Shown one piece after another: positions 1-6,492 of a DNA stretch of 7,083 nt (its first letter is position 1; the number at the start of each line of letters is the position of its first letter). The position numbers and the translations under genes were made by a program. Source of the DNA: Hyphomonadaceae bacterium UBA4763 (GTDB lineage: Bacteria; Pseudomonadota; Alphaproteobacteria; Caulobacterales; Aquidulcibacteraceae); contig DHHV01000003.1 in NCBI GenBank assembly GCA_002403455.1, forward strand, positions 1 through 7,083, given 5' to 3'. The notes below the pieces were generated by a model. It made no database searches and was not told the DNA's origin. It worked only from the letters and a program-made list of their open reading frames with translations.

Positions 1-1583
1 CCGCCCCCCCCCCCCCCGCGCGGGCGGTGTGGGCCCTGGTGGAGCCGCAAAGCTCCGGCATTGGCGGCGGCGCCTTCCTCTTGCATTACGAGCAAGCCTC
101 GGGATCGGTCAGCGCGTTTGACGGTCGCGAAACCGCGCCGGCCGCCGCCGGGCCGGATTTGTTTCTCGACGAGACCGGCAAGCCCTTGCCGCGCTTTGAC
201 GCGGTGGCGAGCGGTCGGTCGGTCGGCGCGCCGGGGGCCATCGCCATGCTGGCGCTTGCGCATGGCAAATATGGGAGGCTCCCGTGGCGAACCTTATTCG
301 ATCCGGCAATCGCTTTGGCCGAAAACGGCTTTGTCGTCAGTCCGCGCTTGGCTGACTGGCTGACGCGCATGCAGGGTCGCTCACCTTTATCGAGCCATCC
401 GGTCACGGCGGCGTATTTCTACCCCGAAGGCAAGCCCTTGGCGGTTGGTTTCAAACGCGACAACCCTGCTTACGCCGCCAGTTTGCGCCGCATTGCGGCC
501 GAAGGACCGGCCGGCTTTTACCGAGGCCCGATCGCAGAGGCGATCATCGCCTCTGTCCAGGAAGCGCCGCGCCCGGGCCGGCTGACCTTGGCCGATTTGG
601 CCGGCTATCGCGCCCGCGAGCTGACGCCGTTATGCGGGCCCTATAAAAGGTTCAAATTGTGTTCGATGCCGCCGCCCTCCTCGGGCGGGGTCGCCGTCTT
701 GTCGATCCTTGGCACGCTCGACGCGCTGGCCTTGCCGCCAGCGCCGCCGCAAAGCGCCGAGAGCTGGCGCCGGTTCGCCGAGGCGAGCCGCTTGGCCTAT
801 GCCGATCGCGATCTTTATGTCGCCGACGACGCCTTCGTCTCCGTGCCGACGGCTGATCTGGTCGATCCGCGTTATTTAAAGACGCGCGCGGCGTTGATCC
901 AACCCTCAGGCGCGCTCGCCGATGTCGCCGCGGGCGATCCGGGCGCGGTCTTGGGCAAGGGGTCGCTGAAAGACGGGCTGGGCGCCGATCGCACAGACGA
1001 AGCGCCGGGCACCAGCCATGTCTCGATCGTCGACGCGCGCGGCAATGCGGTGGCGCTGACCACCACGATCGAGGCGCCATTCGGCGCGCAGCGCATGGCC
1101 GCCGGCTTCATGTTGAACAACCAATTGACCGATTTCAGCCTGGTCCCGGAGATCGACGGCAAACCGGTCGCCAATGCGCCGGCCGGCGGCAAACGGCCAC
1201 GCTCGTCAATGGCGCCGACTTTGGTGTTTGACGAAACCGGCGCGCTGTTTGCGGTCGCGGGCTCGCCCGGCGGCAATTCGATCATTGCTTATGTCGCCAA
1301 GACCTTGATGGGCGTGCTCGATTGGGATCTACCGGCGCAAGCGGCGATCGATTTGCCGAGCGTCATCGCGCGCGGTCCCAGCGTGCGGGTCGAAACGGGA
1401 TTGCCGGGCTCGCCGACCATCGTCGACGGCTTGCGCGGCGCGGGCTTTGACGTGCGCGAGAGCCAAAGCGAGGCCTCCGGCCTGCATGTCATCATCGCGC
1501 GCGAAACGGCCTGGGAAGGCGGCGCCGACAAACGTCGCGAGGGCGTCGCCAAGCCGGCGCGGCCGGCCGTATCGGCGCGCTGA
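1..1583 (+). CDS. ggt: Gamma-glutamyltransferase, 5'-truncated by the window edge
   Basis: An N-terminal-nucleophile hydrolase that transfers or hydrolyses the gamma-glutamyl group of glutathione and related peptides; family members are usually exported to the periplasm. The frame enters from the left edge (codons from base 3), so the signal peptide and the first part of the large subunit are missing. GTG at 27 is only the first start-like codon, not a real start. Numbering from that GTG (518 residues): the EPQSSGIGGG core is at 6-15 and the DGRETAP substrate-arginine motif at 32-38. The predicted autocleavage site and catalytic Thr is Thr329 (ACC at 1011) in GTSH. NNQLTDFS is at 364-371, PRSSMAPT at 391-398 and the oxyanion GSPGG at 412-416. 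The segment between DFS and RSSM is about five residues shorter than in E. coli GGT, suggesting a reduced lid loop. Stop TGA is at 1581-1583. The family is certain; substrate preference is not shown by the sequence. Confidence 0.95.
   Translation, partial: APPPPARAVWALVEPQSSGIGGGAFLLHYEQASGSVSAFDGRETAPAAAGPDLFLDETGKPLPRFDAVASGRSVGAPGAIAMLALAHGKYGRLPWRTLFDPAIALAENGFVVSPRLADWLTRMQGRSPLSSHPVTAAYFYPEGKPLAVGFKRDNPAYAASLRRIAAEGPAGFYRGPIAEAIIASVQEAPRPGRLTLADLAGYRARELTPLCGPYKRFKLCSMPPPSSGGVAVLSILGTLDALALPPAPPQSAESWRRFAEASRLAYADRDLYVADDAFVSVPTADLVDPRYLKTRAALIQPSGALADVAAGDPGAVLGKGSLKDGLGADRTDEAPGTSHVSIVDARGNAVALTTTIEAPFGAQRMAAGFMLNNQLTDFSLVPEIDGKPVANAPAGGKRPRSSMAPTLVFDETGALFAVAGSPGGNSIIAYVAKTLMGVLDWDLPAQAAIDLPSVIARGPSVRVETGLPGSPTIVDGLRGAGFDVRESQSEASGLHVIIARETAWEGGADKRREGVAKPARPAVSAR
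4..17. repeat. Run of 14 C at window edge, probable assembly artefact
   Basis: Fourteen consecutive C bases lie in the ggt frame and would encode a run of prolines just before the conserved EPQSSGIGGG core. GGT proteins have an Ala-rich helix there (DAAVA...), which GCC/GCG codons would give. The run is also flanked by CCGCC and GGGCGG. A sequencing or assembly error at a contig end is the simplest explanation. This is inference. Confidence 0.6.
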
Positions 1584-1705
1584 ACAATCGGTAAAATAAA
1601 ATCACGGCCGATCACCAGTTTTGAACCAAAGGCGTGATCGCCTTGCGCCTGAAGTATTTCTGCGGGATTTCCAAATATCTTTTGCAGAAAGTCGTGGTGC
1701 GCCCC

Positions 1706-2110
1706 GTGAAAAGCGACAAATTAGCCATGACGACGGAAGTCGTCGCTGCCTATGTTTCGAACAACCATGTGTCGGCCAGCGACGTGCCGGCTCTGTTCAC
1801 TTCGATCTTTTCGACCTTAGAAGGATTAAGTGGCGAAGCGATTGTTTTGCCGACAAAATCGCTGGCGCCGGCGGTGCCGATCAAGAAGTCGGTGACAGAC
1901 GATTACATCATTTGCTTGGAAGATGGATTGAAATTCAAATCCTTGCGCCGGCATTTGATGAGCAAATTCGGCATGACGCCCGAAGATTATCGGGCCAAGT
2001 GGAATCTACCCGCTGATTATCCGATGGTGGCGCCGAATTACGCCAAAGCGCGCTCAACGCTCGCCAAGCGAACCGGCCTTGGCAAATCGCGGCTGGGCAA
2101 AGCGAAATAA
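1706..2110 (+). CDS. MucR/Ros-family transcriptional regulator with degenerate zinc-finger site
   Basis: A small DNA-binding regulator of the MucR/Ros family; known members control exopolysaccharide, motility, cell cycle or virulence genes by binding AT-rich sites, often including their own promoter. With the GTG at 1706 the protein is 134 residues. The N-terminal oligomerisation part (EVVAAYVSNN..SASDVPAL) covers about 11-30. The prokaryotic zinc-finger part follows: YIICLEDG (67-74), FKSLRRHL (77-84), MTPEDYRAKW (90-99) and LPADYPMVAPNYA (101-113). A basic tail (KRTGLGKSRLGKAK) ends the protein. Of the four Ros zinc ligands (C79, C82, H92, H97) only Cys70 and His83 are retained; Asp73 replaces the second Cys, and Lys87/Phe88 occupy the place of the second His. 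This resembles Mesorhizobium Ml proteins said to fold with altered or no zinc. The start is uncertain: ATG 1727 and GTG 1634 are in frame, none with a strong Shine-Dalgarno. I favour 1706 because homology to MucR begins near there. Targets are unknown. Confidence 0.9.
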   Translation: MKSDKLAMTTEVVAAYVSNNHVSASDVPALFTSIFSTLEGLSGEAIVLPTKSLAPAVPIKKSVTDDYIICLEDGLKFKSLRRHLMSKFGMTPEDYRAKWNLPADYPMVAPNYAKARSTLAKRTGLGKSRLGKAK

Positions 2111-2121
2111 CCGGCCCGCAT

Positions 2122-2154
2122 TGCCGCTCTTGAGTGCGCGCGCGCTTCGCGGCA
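2122..2154 (+). terminator. Possible hairpin between the mucR-like gene and accA
   Basis: TGCCGC (2122-2127) pairs with GCGGCA (2149-2154), and inside it AGTGC (2133-2137) can pair with GCGCT (2142-2146) with one G-U pair. Only a short TTTT (2161-2164) follows, directly before the accA ATG. It could terminate the upstream transcript weakly or structure the accA leader. The call is weak because GC-rich spacers often form such pairs by chance. Confidence 0.25.
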
Positions 2155-2164
2155 TAGGCGTTTT

Positions 2165-3142
2165 ATGAACGCTGCCCTCGCCAAACCAGCCCATTATTTG
2201 ACCTTTGAGAAGCCGCTGGCGGAGATCGAATCGCGCATCGCCGAATTGCAGGCGACCGCGAGCGCCGCGCCGGGTCTGTCGGTCGACGAAGAGGTGCACT
2301 CGCTGCGCGAAAAGGCGCATGGATTGCTGGTTGACCTCTACGCCAAGCTCGATCCGTGGCAAAAAACCCTGGTGGCGCGCCATCCGGAGCGGCCGCATTT
2401 CAAAGACTATCTGGGGCTGCTGTTCACCGACATCGTTGAATTGTCGGGCGATCGGCAATTTGGCGATGACAACGCCATTCTCGGCGGCACGGCGCGGTTT
2501 CGTGGCGCGCCCTGCGTGTTCCTCGGCCAGGAAAAGGGTCGCACGACCGAAGAGCGCCTCAAGCATAATTTCGGCATGCCGATGCCGGAAGGCTATCGCA
2601 AAGCGGTGCGCTTGATGGATCTGGCCGAGCAATTCGGCCTGCCGGTGATCGCCTTCGTTGACACGGCCGGCGCCTATCCGGGCATTGAGGCGGAAGAACG
2701 CGGTCAGGCCGAAGCGATCGCGCGCTCGACCGAGCGCTGCCTGACCTTGAAAACCCCGATGGTGTCGGTGATCATTGGCGAAGGCGGATCGGGCGGCGCG
2801 GTCGCCTTGGCCGCCGGCAATAAAGTGCTGATGATGGAGCATTCAATCTATTCGGTGATCTCGCCGGAGGGCTGCGCCGCCATTTTGTGGCGCGATCCGG
2901 CCCGCGCCAAAGACGCCGCCGAAGCCATGCGGATCGTCTCGGCCGATTTATTGCAGCTGAAAGTGATCGATTCGATCATTCCCGAGCCGGTGGGCGGCGC
3001 CCATCGCGCCCCCGGCAAAGCGGCCGACTTCGTTGGCAAAGCGATCGCCGAAGCCTTGGCCGAGTTGCGCGATCTCTCCCCCGAAGCGCTGAAGCGCCAA
3101 CGGCGCGAGCGCTTTTATGCGATCGGCTCGGTCGGGCTGTGA
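2165..3142 (+). CDS. accA: Acetyl-CoA carboxylase carboxyltransferase subunit alpha
   Basis: With AccD this cytoplasmic protein forms the carboxyltransferase half of acetyl-CoA carboxylase. It moves the carboxyl group from biotin on AccB to acetyl-CoA to make malonyl-CoA, the first committed step of fatty acid synthesis. The 325 residues match the usual 315-325. An N-terminal helical segment with YLTFEKPLAEIE (11-22) precedes the crotonase-fold core. Conserved stretches are SGDRQFGDDNAILGG (94-108), GQEKGRTTEERLKHNFGMP (121-139), FVDTAGAYPGIEAEERGQ (164-181) and the acyl-CoA/oxyanion glycines IGEGGSGGAVALAAGN (204-219). ISPEGCAAILWRD (232-244) follows. The ATG at 2165 is preceded by a weak AGGCG (2156-2160). 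The last four bases GTGA are shared with the hisI start. Nothing is missing or odd. Confidence 0.98.
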   Translation: MNAALAKPAHYLTFEKPLAEIESRIAELQATASAAPGLSVDEEVHSLREKAHGLLVDLYAKLDPWQKTLVARHPERPHFKDYLGLLFTDIVELSGDRQFGDDNAILGGTARFRGAPCVFLGQEKGRTTEERLKHNFGMPMPEGYRKAVRLMDLAEQFGLPVIAFVDTAGAYPGIEAEERGQAEAIARSTERCLTLKTPMVSVIIGEGGSGGAVALAAGNKVLMMEHSIYSVISPEGCAAILWRDPARAKDAAEAMRIVSADLLQLKVIDSIIPEPVGGAHRAPGKAADFVGKAIAEALAELRDLSPEALKRQRRERFYAIGSVGL

Positions 3143-3534
3143 GCGCCGCACCGGCGTTTCCCGCCGCGCTGCCCGGCGCCGCCAATGAAACCACCGCGGA
3201 TTTGCGCCCGCGTTTTGGCCCGGATGGGCTGATCGCTGCGATCGCGGTTGACGCCGCCACGGGCGCTGTCCTGATGCTGGCGCATATGAACGCCGAGGCC
3301 TTGCGCCGCACGCTCGATAGCGGCGAGGTCTGGTATTGGTCGCGATCGCGTCAAGCCTTGTGGCGCAAAGGCGAGACTTCCGGCCACACCCAGCATCTGG
3401 TCGAAATGCGGGTCGATTGCGACCAGGACGCCGTGCTGTTGCGGGTCGCGCAGACCGGTCCCGCCTGCCATACGGCGGCGCAATCATGCTTTTATCGCGT
3501 GTGGCGCGATGGCAAATTGGCTTTCCTCGATTGA
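3139..3534 (+). CDS. hisI: Phosphoribosyl-AMP cyclohydrolase
   Basis: The third step of histidine biosynthesis: opening of the adenine ring of phosphoribosyl-AMP to give ProFAR, in the cytoplasm as a zinc enzyme. With GTG at 3139 the protein is 131 residues, the normal size for a stand-alone cyclohydrolase with no fused HisE domain. Signature stretches are VLMLAHMNAEAL (44-55), EVWYWSRSRQALWRKGETSG (63-82) and the metal-binding DCDQD (93-97). GPACHTAAQSCFYR (107-120) follows. The putative zinc cysteines Cys94, Cys110 and Cys117 keep the family spacing (16 and 7). The start is chosen because it precedes the conserved LRPRFGPDGL by a normal-length leader and overlaps the accA stop (GTGA). No ATG fits: the first in-frame Met is Met50, inside the core; a TTG at 3202 is possible but would shorten the leader. 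The overlap and the lack of a clear Shine-Dalgarno suggest translational coupling to accA. Confidence 0.96.
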   Translation: MSAAPAFPAALPGAANETTADLRPRFGPDGLIAAIAVDAATGAVLMLAHMNAEALRRTLDSGEVWYWSRSRQALWRKGETSGHTQHLVEMRVDCDQDAVLLRVAQTGPACHTAAQSCFYRVWRDGKLAFLD

Positions 3535-3535
3535 G

Positions 3536-3574
3536 GGCGGCGCCGCCTCTTTCCGTTGCGCGCAAAGCGCCGCA
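3536..3574 (+). other. Two short GC-rich inverted repeats in the hisI-uvrB spacer
   Basis: The 51-base spacer holds the perfect palindrome GGCGGCGCCGCC (3536-3547), followed by TCTTT. It also holds a bulged hairpin (3557-3574) in which TGC pairs with GCA and GCGC with GCGC around an AAA loop. Either could attenuate read-through into uvrB or be chance GC-rich pairing. I saw no alphaproteobacterial LexA box (GAAC-N7-GAAC or GTTC-N7-GTTC) and no convincing promoter here. Confidence 0.25.
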
Positions 3575-3585
3575 TATGTCTTCCC

Positions 3586-5838
3586 ATGCCGTCCCCGCGT
3601 AATCCCCGATCGCCGCCGAAAAAGCCGCAAGCGCCGACATCCGATCCGATGGAGGTCTTTGCCCGCGATGCCCGGCCGATCGGCGCCGACCAGACGGCCT
3701 GGGCGCCGCATCGCCCGCAGCGTTTTGGCGAAAAATCCGAGGGCGGTATCCGCTTTCGCGTCGACAGCCCGTTTGAGCCCGCCGGAGACCAGCCCGCCGC
3801 GATCACGGCGCTGGTGCAGGGCGTCCGCGCGGGCGACAAGGATCAAGTCCTGCTGGGCGTTACCGGCTCGGGCAAGACCTTCGCCATGGCCAAAGTCATC
3901 GAAGCGGTGCAGCGCCCGGCCTTGATCCTCGCGCCGAACAAGACGTTGGCCGCGCAATTATATGGCGAATTCAAATCATTCTTTCCCGACAATGCGGTCG
4001 AATATTTTGTTTCCTATTACGATTATTATCAGCCCGAAGCCTATGTGCCGCGCACCGACACCTATATCGAGAAAGACAGTTCGATCAACGAGCAGATCGA
4101 CCGGATGCGCCATTCCGCCACCCGTTCCTTGCTCGAGCGGGATGACGTCATCATCGTTGCGTCGGTCTCGTGCATATACGGGATCGGCTCGGTCGAAGCC
4201 TATTCGTCGATGACCTTTAAGGTCAGCGCTGGGCAAAAAGCCGATCCGCGTTTGGTCATGCGCGATCTGGTTGCGTTGCAATATAAGCGCAACGATTCGG
4301 CGTTCTTGCGCGGGACCTTTCGCGTGCGCGGCGACGTCTTGGAAATCTTTCCGACCCATTATGAAGATCGCGCCTGGCGCTTGTCGTTCTTTGGCGATGA
4401 GATCGAATCCATCCAGGAATTTGACCCGCTGACAGGGCGCAAGACCCAGGATCTGCAATTCGTCAAAGTCTACGCCAATTCGCATTATGTGACGCCGCGC
4501 CCGACCCTGACCCAAGCGGTCGAGCTGATCCGCCAGGAAATGCGCGGGCAGGTCGCTTGGTTCGAACAGACCGGCAAATTGCTCGAAGCGCAGCGTCTGC
4601 AACAGCGCACCGAATTCGACGCCGAAATGATGCTGGCGACCGGGTCTTGCGCCGGGATTGAGAATTATTCGCGCTATTTGACCGGGCGCAAACCGGGCGA
4701 GCCGCCGCCGACCTTGTTTGAATATTTGCCGGAAAACGCGATGGTCTTTCTGGACGAAAGCCATGTCACCATTCCGCAATTGGGGGCGATGTATCGCGGC
4801 GATTTCAATCGCAAAAAGACCCTCGCCGATTACGGGTTCCGGCTGCCGTCCTGCATGGACAACCGGCCGCTGAAATTCGAGGAATGGGACGCCATGCGCC
4901 CGCAAAGCGTGCATGTCTCCGCAACACCCGGCAAATGGGAATTGGAGCGCACCGGCGGCGTCTTCGTCGAGCAAGTCATTCGACCGACTGGCCTGATCGA
5001 CCCGCCCGTCGACGTCCGCCCGGTCTCCGCCAATGGCTTTAGCCAAGTCGACGACGTTATTGCCGAGGTCAAAGACGTCGCCAAGCGCGGCCTGCGCAGC
5101 TTGATCACCACGCTGACCAAGAAAATGGCCGAAGACCTCACCGAATATATGCATGAGCAAGGCGTGCGCGTCCGCTATATGCATTCCGATATCGACACGG
5201 TCGAGCGGATCGAAATCATCCGCGATTTGCGGCTCGGCGCGTTTGACGTGCTGATTGGCATCAATCTCTTGCGCGAGGGCCTGGATATCCCGGAATGCGG
5301 CTTTGTTGGCATTCTCGACGCCGACAAGGAAGGCTTTCTACGGTCGGAGACCTCGCTGGTGCAGACGATCGGCCGAGCGGCGCGCAATGCCGACAGCCGC
5401 GTCGTGCTCTATGCCGACCACGTTACCGGCTCCATGCAGCGGGCGATGGACGAGACCGCGCGCCGCCGCGCCAAGCAAGAAGCCTATAACGCTGTGCACG
5501 GCATCGTGCCGCAAAGCATCCGCCGCGACGTCGCCGACATCTTGGAGGGCTATCAGACGCCTGGCAAAGCCAGCGAGGCGCTCAGCCAGCGCAGCGGCCG
5601 CTCTGGCGGGGCGGGCCGGTCCGGCGGGCGCGGCATGCGCGAGGACGCCGCCGCCTTTAGCCATGGCGGGCCGGGGCATAATCTGCGCGCCGCAATCGCC
5701 GAGGTCGAAAAACGCATGCGCGAGGCCGCCGCCAATCTGGAATTCGAAGACGCCGCTCGCTTCCGCGACGAATTGAAAGCCCTGCGGGCGCTGGAGCTTG
5801 AAACCGCCAACGACGCCTTGGCGGCGGTTGCGGAGTAA
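3586..5838 (+). CDS. uvrB: Excinuclease ABC subunit B
   Basis: The DNA damage-verifying helicase-like subunit of nucleotide excision repair. It is loaded by UvrA, checks the lesion with a beta-hairpin and recruits UvrC for incision. With ATG at 3586 it has 750 residues, longer than E. coli UvrB (about 670). The excess is an N-terminal basic/Pro-rich extension (1-50) and a Gly/Ser/Arg linker near the C-terminus. In order: Walker A GVTGSGKTF (91-99); the beta-hairpin region VSYYDYYQPEAYVPRTDTYI (142-161); Walker B LDESH (389-393); a helicase region including GLDIPECG; motif VI QTIGRAARN (593-601); the GRSGGAGRSGGRG linker (about 667-682); and a C-terminal UVR helical hairpin (about 700-737, NLEFEDAARFRDELKALR) for UvrC/UvrA contact. 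Start alternatives are TTG 3556 and ATG 3649. ATG 3586 is favoured, though no strong ribosome site is seen. The stop TAA is immediately followed by the stop of the convergent methyltransferase gene. Confidence 0.98.
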   Translation: MPSPRNPRSPPKKPQAPTSDPMEVFARDARPIGADQTAWAPHRPQRFGEKSEGGIRFRVDSPFEPAGDQPAAITALVQGVRAGDKDQVLLGVTGSGKTFAMAKVIEAVQRPALILAPNKTLAAQLYGEFKSFFPDNAVEYFVSYYDYYQPEAYVPRTDTYIEKDSSINEQIDRMRHSATRSLLERDDVIIVASVSCIYGIGSVEAYSSMTFKVSAGQKADPRLVMRDLVALQYKRNDSAFLRGTFRVRGDVLEIFPTHYEDRAWRLSFFGDEIESIQEFDPLTGRKTQDLQFVKVYANSHYVTPRPTLTQAVELIRQEMRGQVAWFEQTGKLLEAQRLQQRTEFDAEMMLATGSCAGIENYSRYLTGRKPGEPPPTLFEYLPENAMVFLDESHVTIPQLGAMYRGDFNRKKTLADYGFRLPSCMDNRPLKFEEWDAMRPQSVHVSATPGKWELERTGGVFVEQVIRPTGLIDPPVDVRPVSANGFSQVDDVIAEVKDVAKRGLRSLITTLTKKMAEDLTEYMHEQGVRVRYMHSDIDTVERIEIIRDLRLGAFDVLIGINLLREGLDIPECGFVGILDADKEGFLRSETSLVQTIGRAARNADSRVVLYADHVTGSMQRAMDETARRRAKQEAYNAVHGIVPQSIRRDVADILEGYQTPGKASEALSQRSGRSGGAGRSGGRGMREDAAAFSHGGPGHNLRAAIAEVEKRMREAAANLEFEDAARFRDELKALRALELETANDALAAVAE

Positions 5839-5852
5839 TCACTCGGCTGCAA
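5828..5852. terminator. Palindrome spanning the abutting convergent stop codons
   Basis: GAGT-AATC-ACTC (5833-5844) is centred on the junction of the uvrB TAA (5836-5838) and the methyltransferase stop (5839-5841, minus strand). Outer TTGC (5828-5831) and GCAA (5849-5852) can pair after a 1x4 interior loop. The symmetry would let it act for both strands, but there is no T tract on either side, so terminator function is only a guess. Confidence 0.3.
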
Positions 5853-6492
5853 TGCCAGAATGATAAGCGTAAGTATCCCAACGCGGTGTGTAAGACTCAT
5901 CCGCCTCATTGCCCCAACTCGCCCAATTGGCGCGTTGTCCGCGCGCAAACAATTCAAGATAGGGGCCGCGCGAGCATGCCTCGATCAGCTCATATTGTTC
6001 ATCTGGTTTGCGGGAATGTTCTCTCTTTCGAGATTGAATGTAATTGACTTGACGGCGTCCAGCCGATTCTGTTCGCGCGCTCGGGCCGCGCACGCCAAAC
6101 AACAATATTTCCGTCACATTGCGAAAATAAAAACCAACGCCGCGTCCGTCCGATCCGCCGTCTTTCCGAATTTTATGCCAAACGATATTTGCTTTATACT
6201 GAAATCCCCACGCTTGCATGACCTCCAAAGCCTCCGGCAAAAGGGCATTTGGCGACCATAGATAGAGATGCGCGGTGCGCTCTGCGATTGCGCTGACCGG
6301 CAACGCTTTAATCGCCGGCAAATCCATGGTTTCGTAACGGCTTAATCGGCGGTGTTCGGGGGCCATTTTCCCCGTGCGATTGGTGAACCGCCATGGCGGA
6401 TCGGCCAAAATTGTCCGAAATCGACGGCCTTCAACAAACCCAAGAAGGTCTGCCGCTGCTTTGCAGTCAGTCGCTGGGAGCATCTCGGTCAT
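5839..6492 (-). CDS. MT-A70-family adenine DNA methyltransferase of a type II restriction-modification pair
   Basis: A predicted S-adenosylmethionine-dependent N6-adenine methyltransferase of 217 residues, expected to protect the recognition site of the adjacent endonuclease. The catalytic motif DPPW is at 31-34 in RTILADPPWRF. Family-typical stretches follow: AHLYLWSPNALLPEALEVM (74-92), KANIVWHKI (100-108), GFYFRNVTEILLFGVRG (120-136), and the C-terminal SRKPDEQYELIE (160-171) with GPYLELFARG (176-185). This is the MT-A70 layout shared by phage and restriction-associated enzymes as well as the eukaryotic RNA enzymes; DNA as substrate is inferred from context. The start ATG 6492 is chosen because it overlaps the endonuclease stop by 26 bases. 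ATG 6483 and GTG 6546 are in frame, the latter needing an 80-base overlap. No good Shine-Dalgarno is visible, consistent with coupling to the upstream gene. The DNA appears less GC-rich than uvrB. The target sequence is not deducible. Confidence 0.88.
   Translation of the reverse strand: MTEMLPATDCKAAADLLGFVEGRRFRTILADPPWRFTNRTGKMAPEHRRLSRYETMDLPAIKALPVSAIAERTAHLYLWSPNALLPEALEVMQAWGFQYKANIVWHKIRKDGGSDGRGVGFYFRNVTEILLFGVRGPSARTESAGRRQVNYIQSRKREHSRKPDEQYELIEACSRGPYLELFARGQRANWASWGNEADESYTPRWDTYAYHSGIAAE

Noticed and set aside
27..29. GTG 27 as the true ggt start
   Set aside because: The conserved GGT core begins immediately after it, so the large-subunit N-terminus and signal peptide must lie outside the window.
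1584..1705. Promoter or terminator in the ggt-mucR spacer
   Set aside because: There are AT-rich patches and a loose ATCGG...CCGAT pairing with a long loop, but no -35/-10 pair with proper spacing and no stem with a T tract. I leave it unannotated.
1621..2016. Plus-strand open frame overlapping the mucR-like gene in another frame
   Set aside because: The alternative frame encodes the clear MucR/Ros signature; this one has none.
2054..2842. Long minus-strand open frame opposite accA
   Set aside because: It lies opposite the conserved AccA sequence, resembles no family, and is a by-product of codon bias.
3535..3585. LexA (SOS) box upstream of uvrB
   Set aside because: No GAAC-N7-GAAC or GTTC-N7-GTTC direct repeat is present in the spacer, so SOS control of uvrB is not supported from this window.
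3976..5184. Long minus-strand open frame (about 400 codons) opposite uvrB
   Set aside because: It is antisense to a highly conserved UvrB core, shows no recognisable domain, and is explained by the GC-rich codon bias of uvrB.
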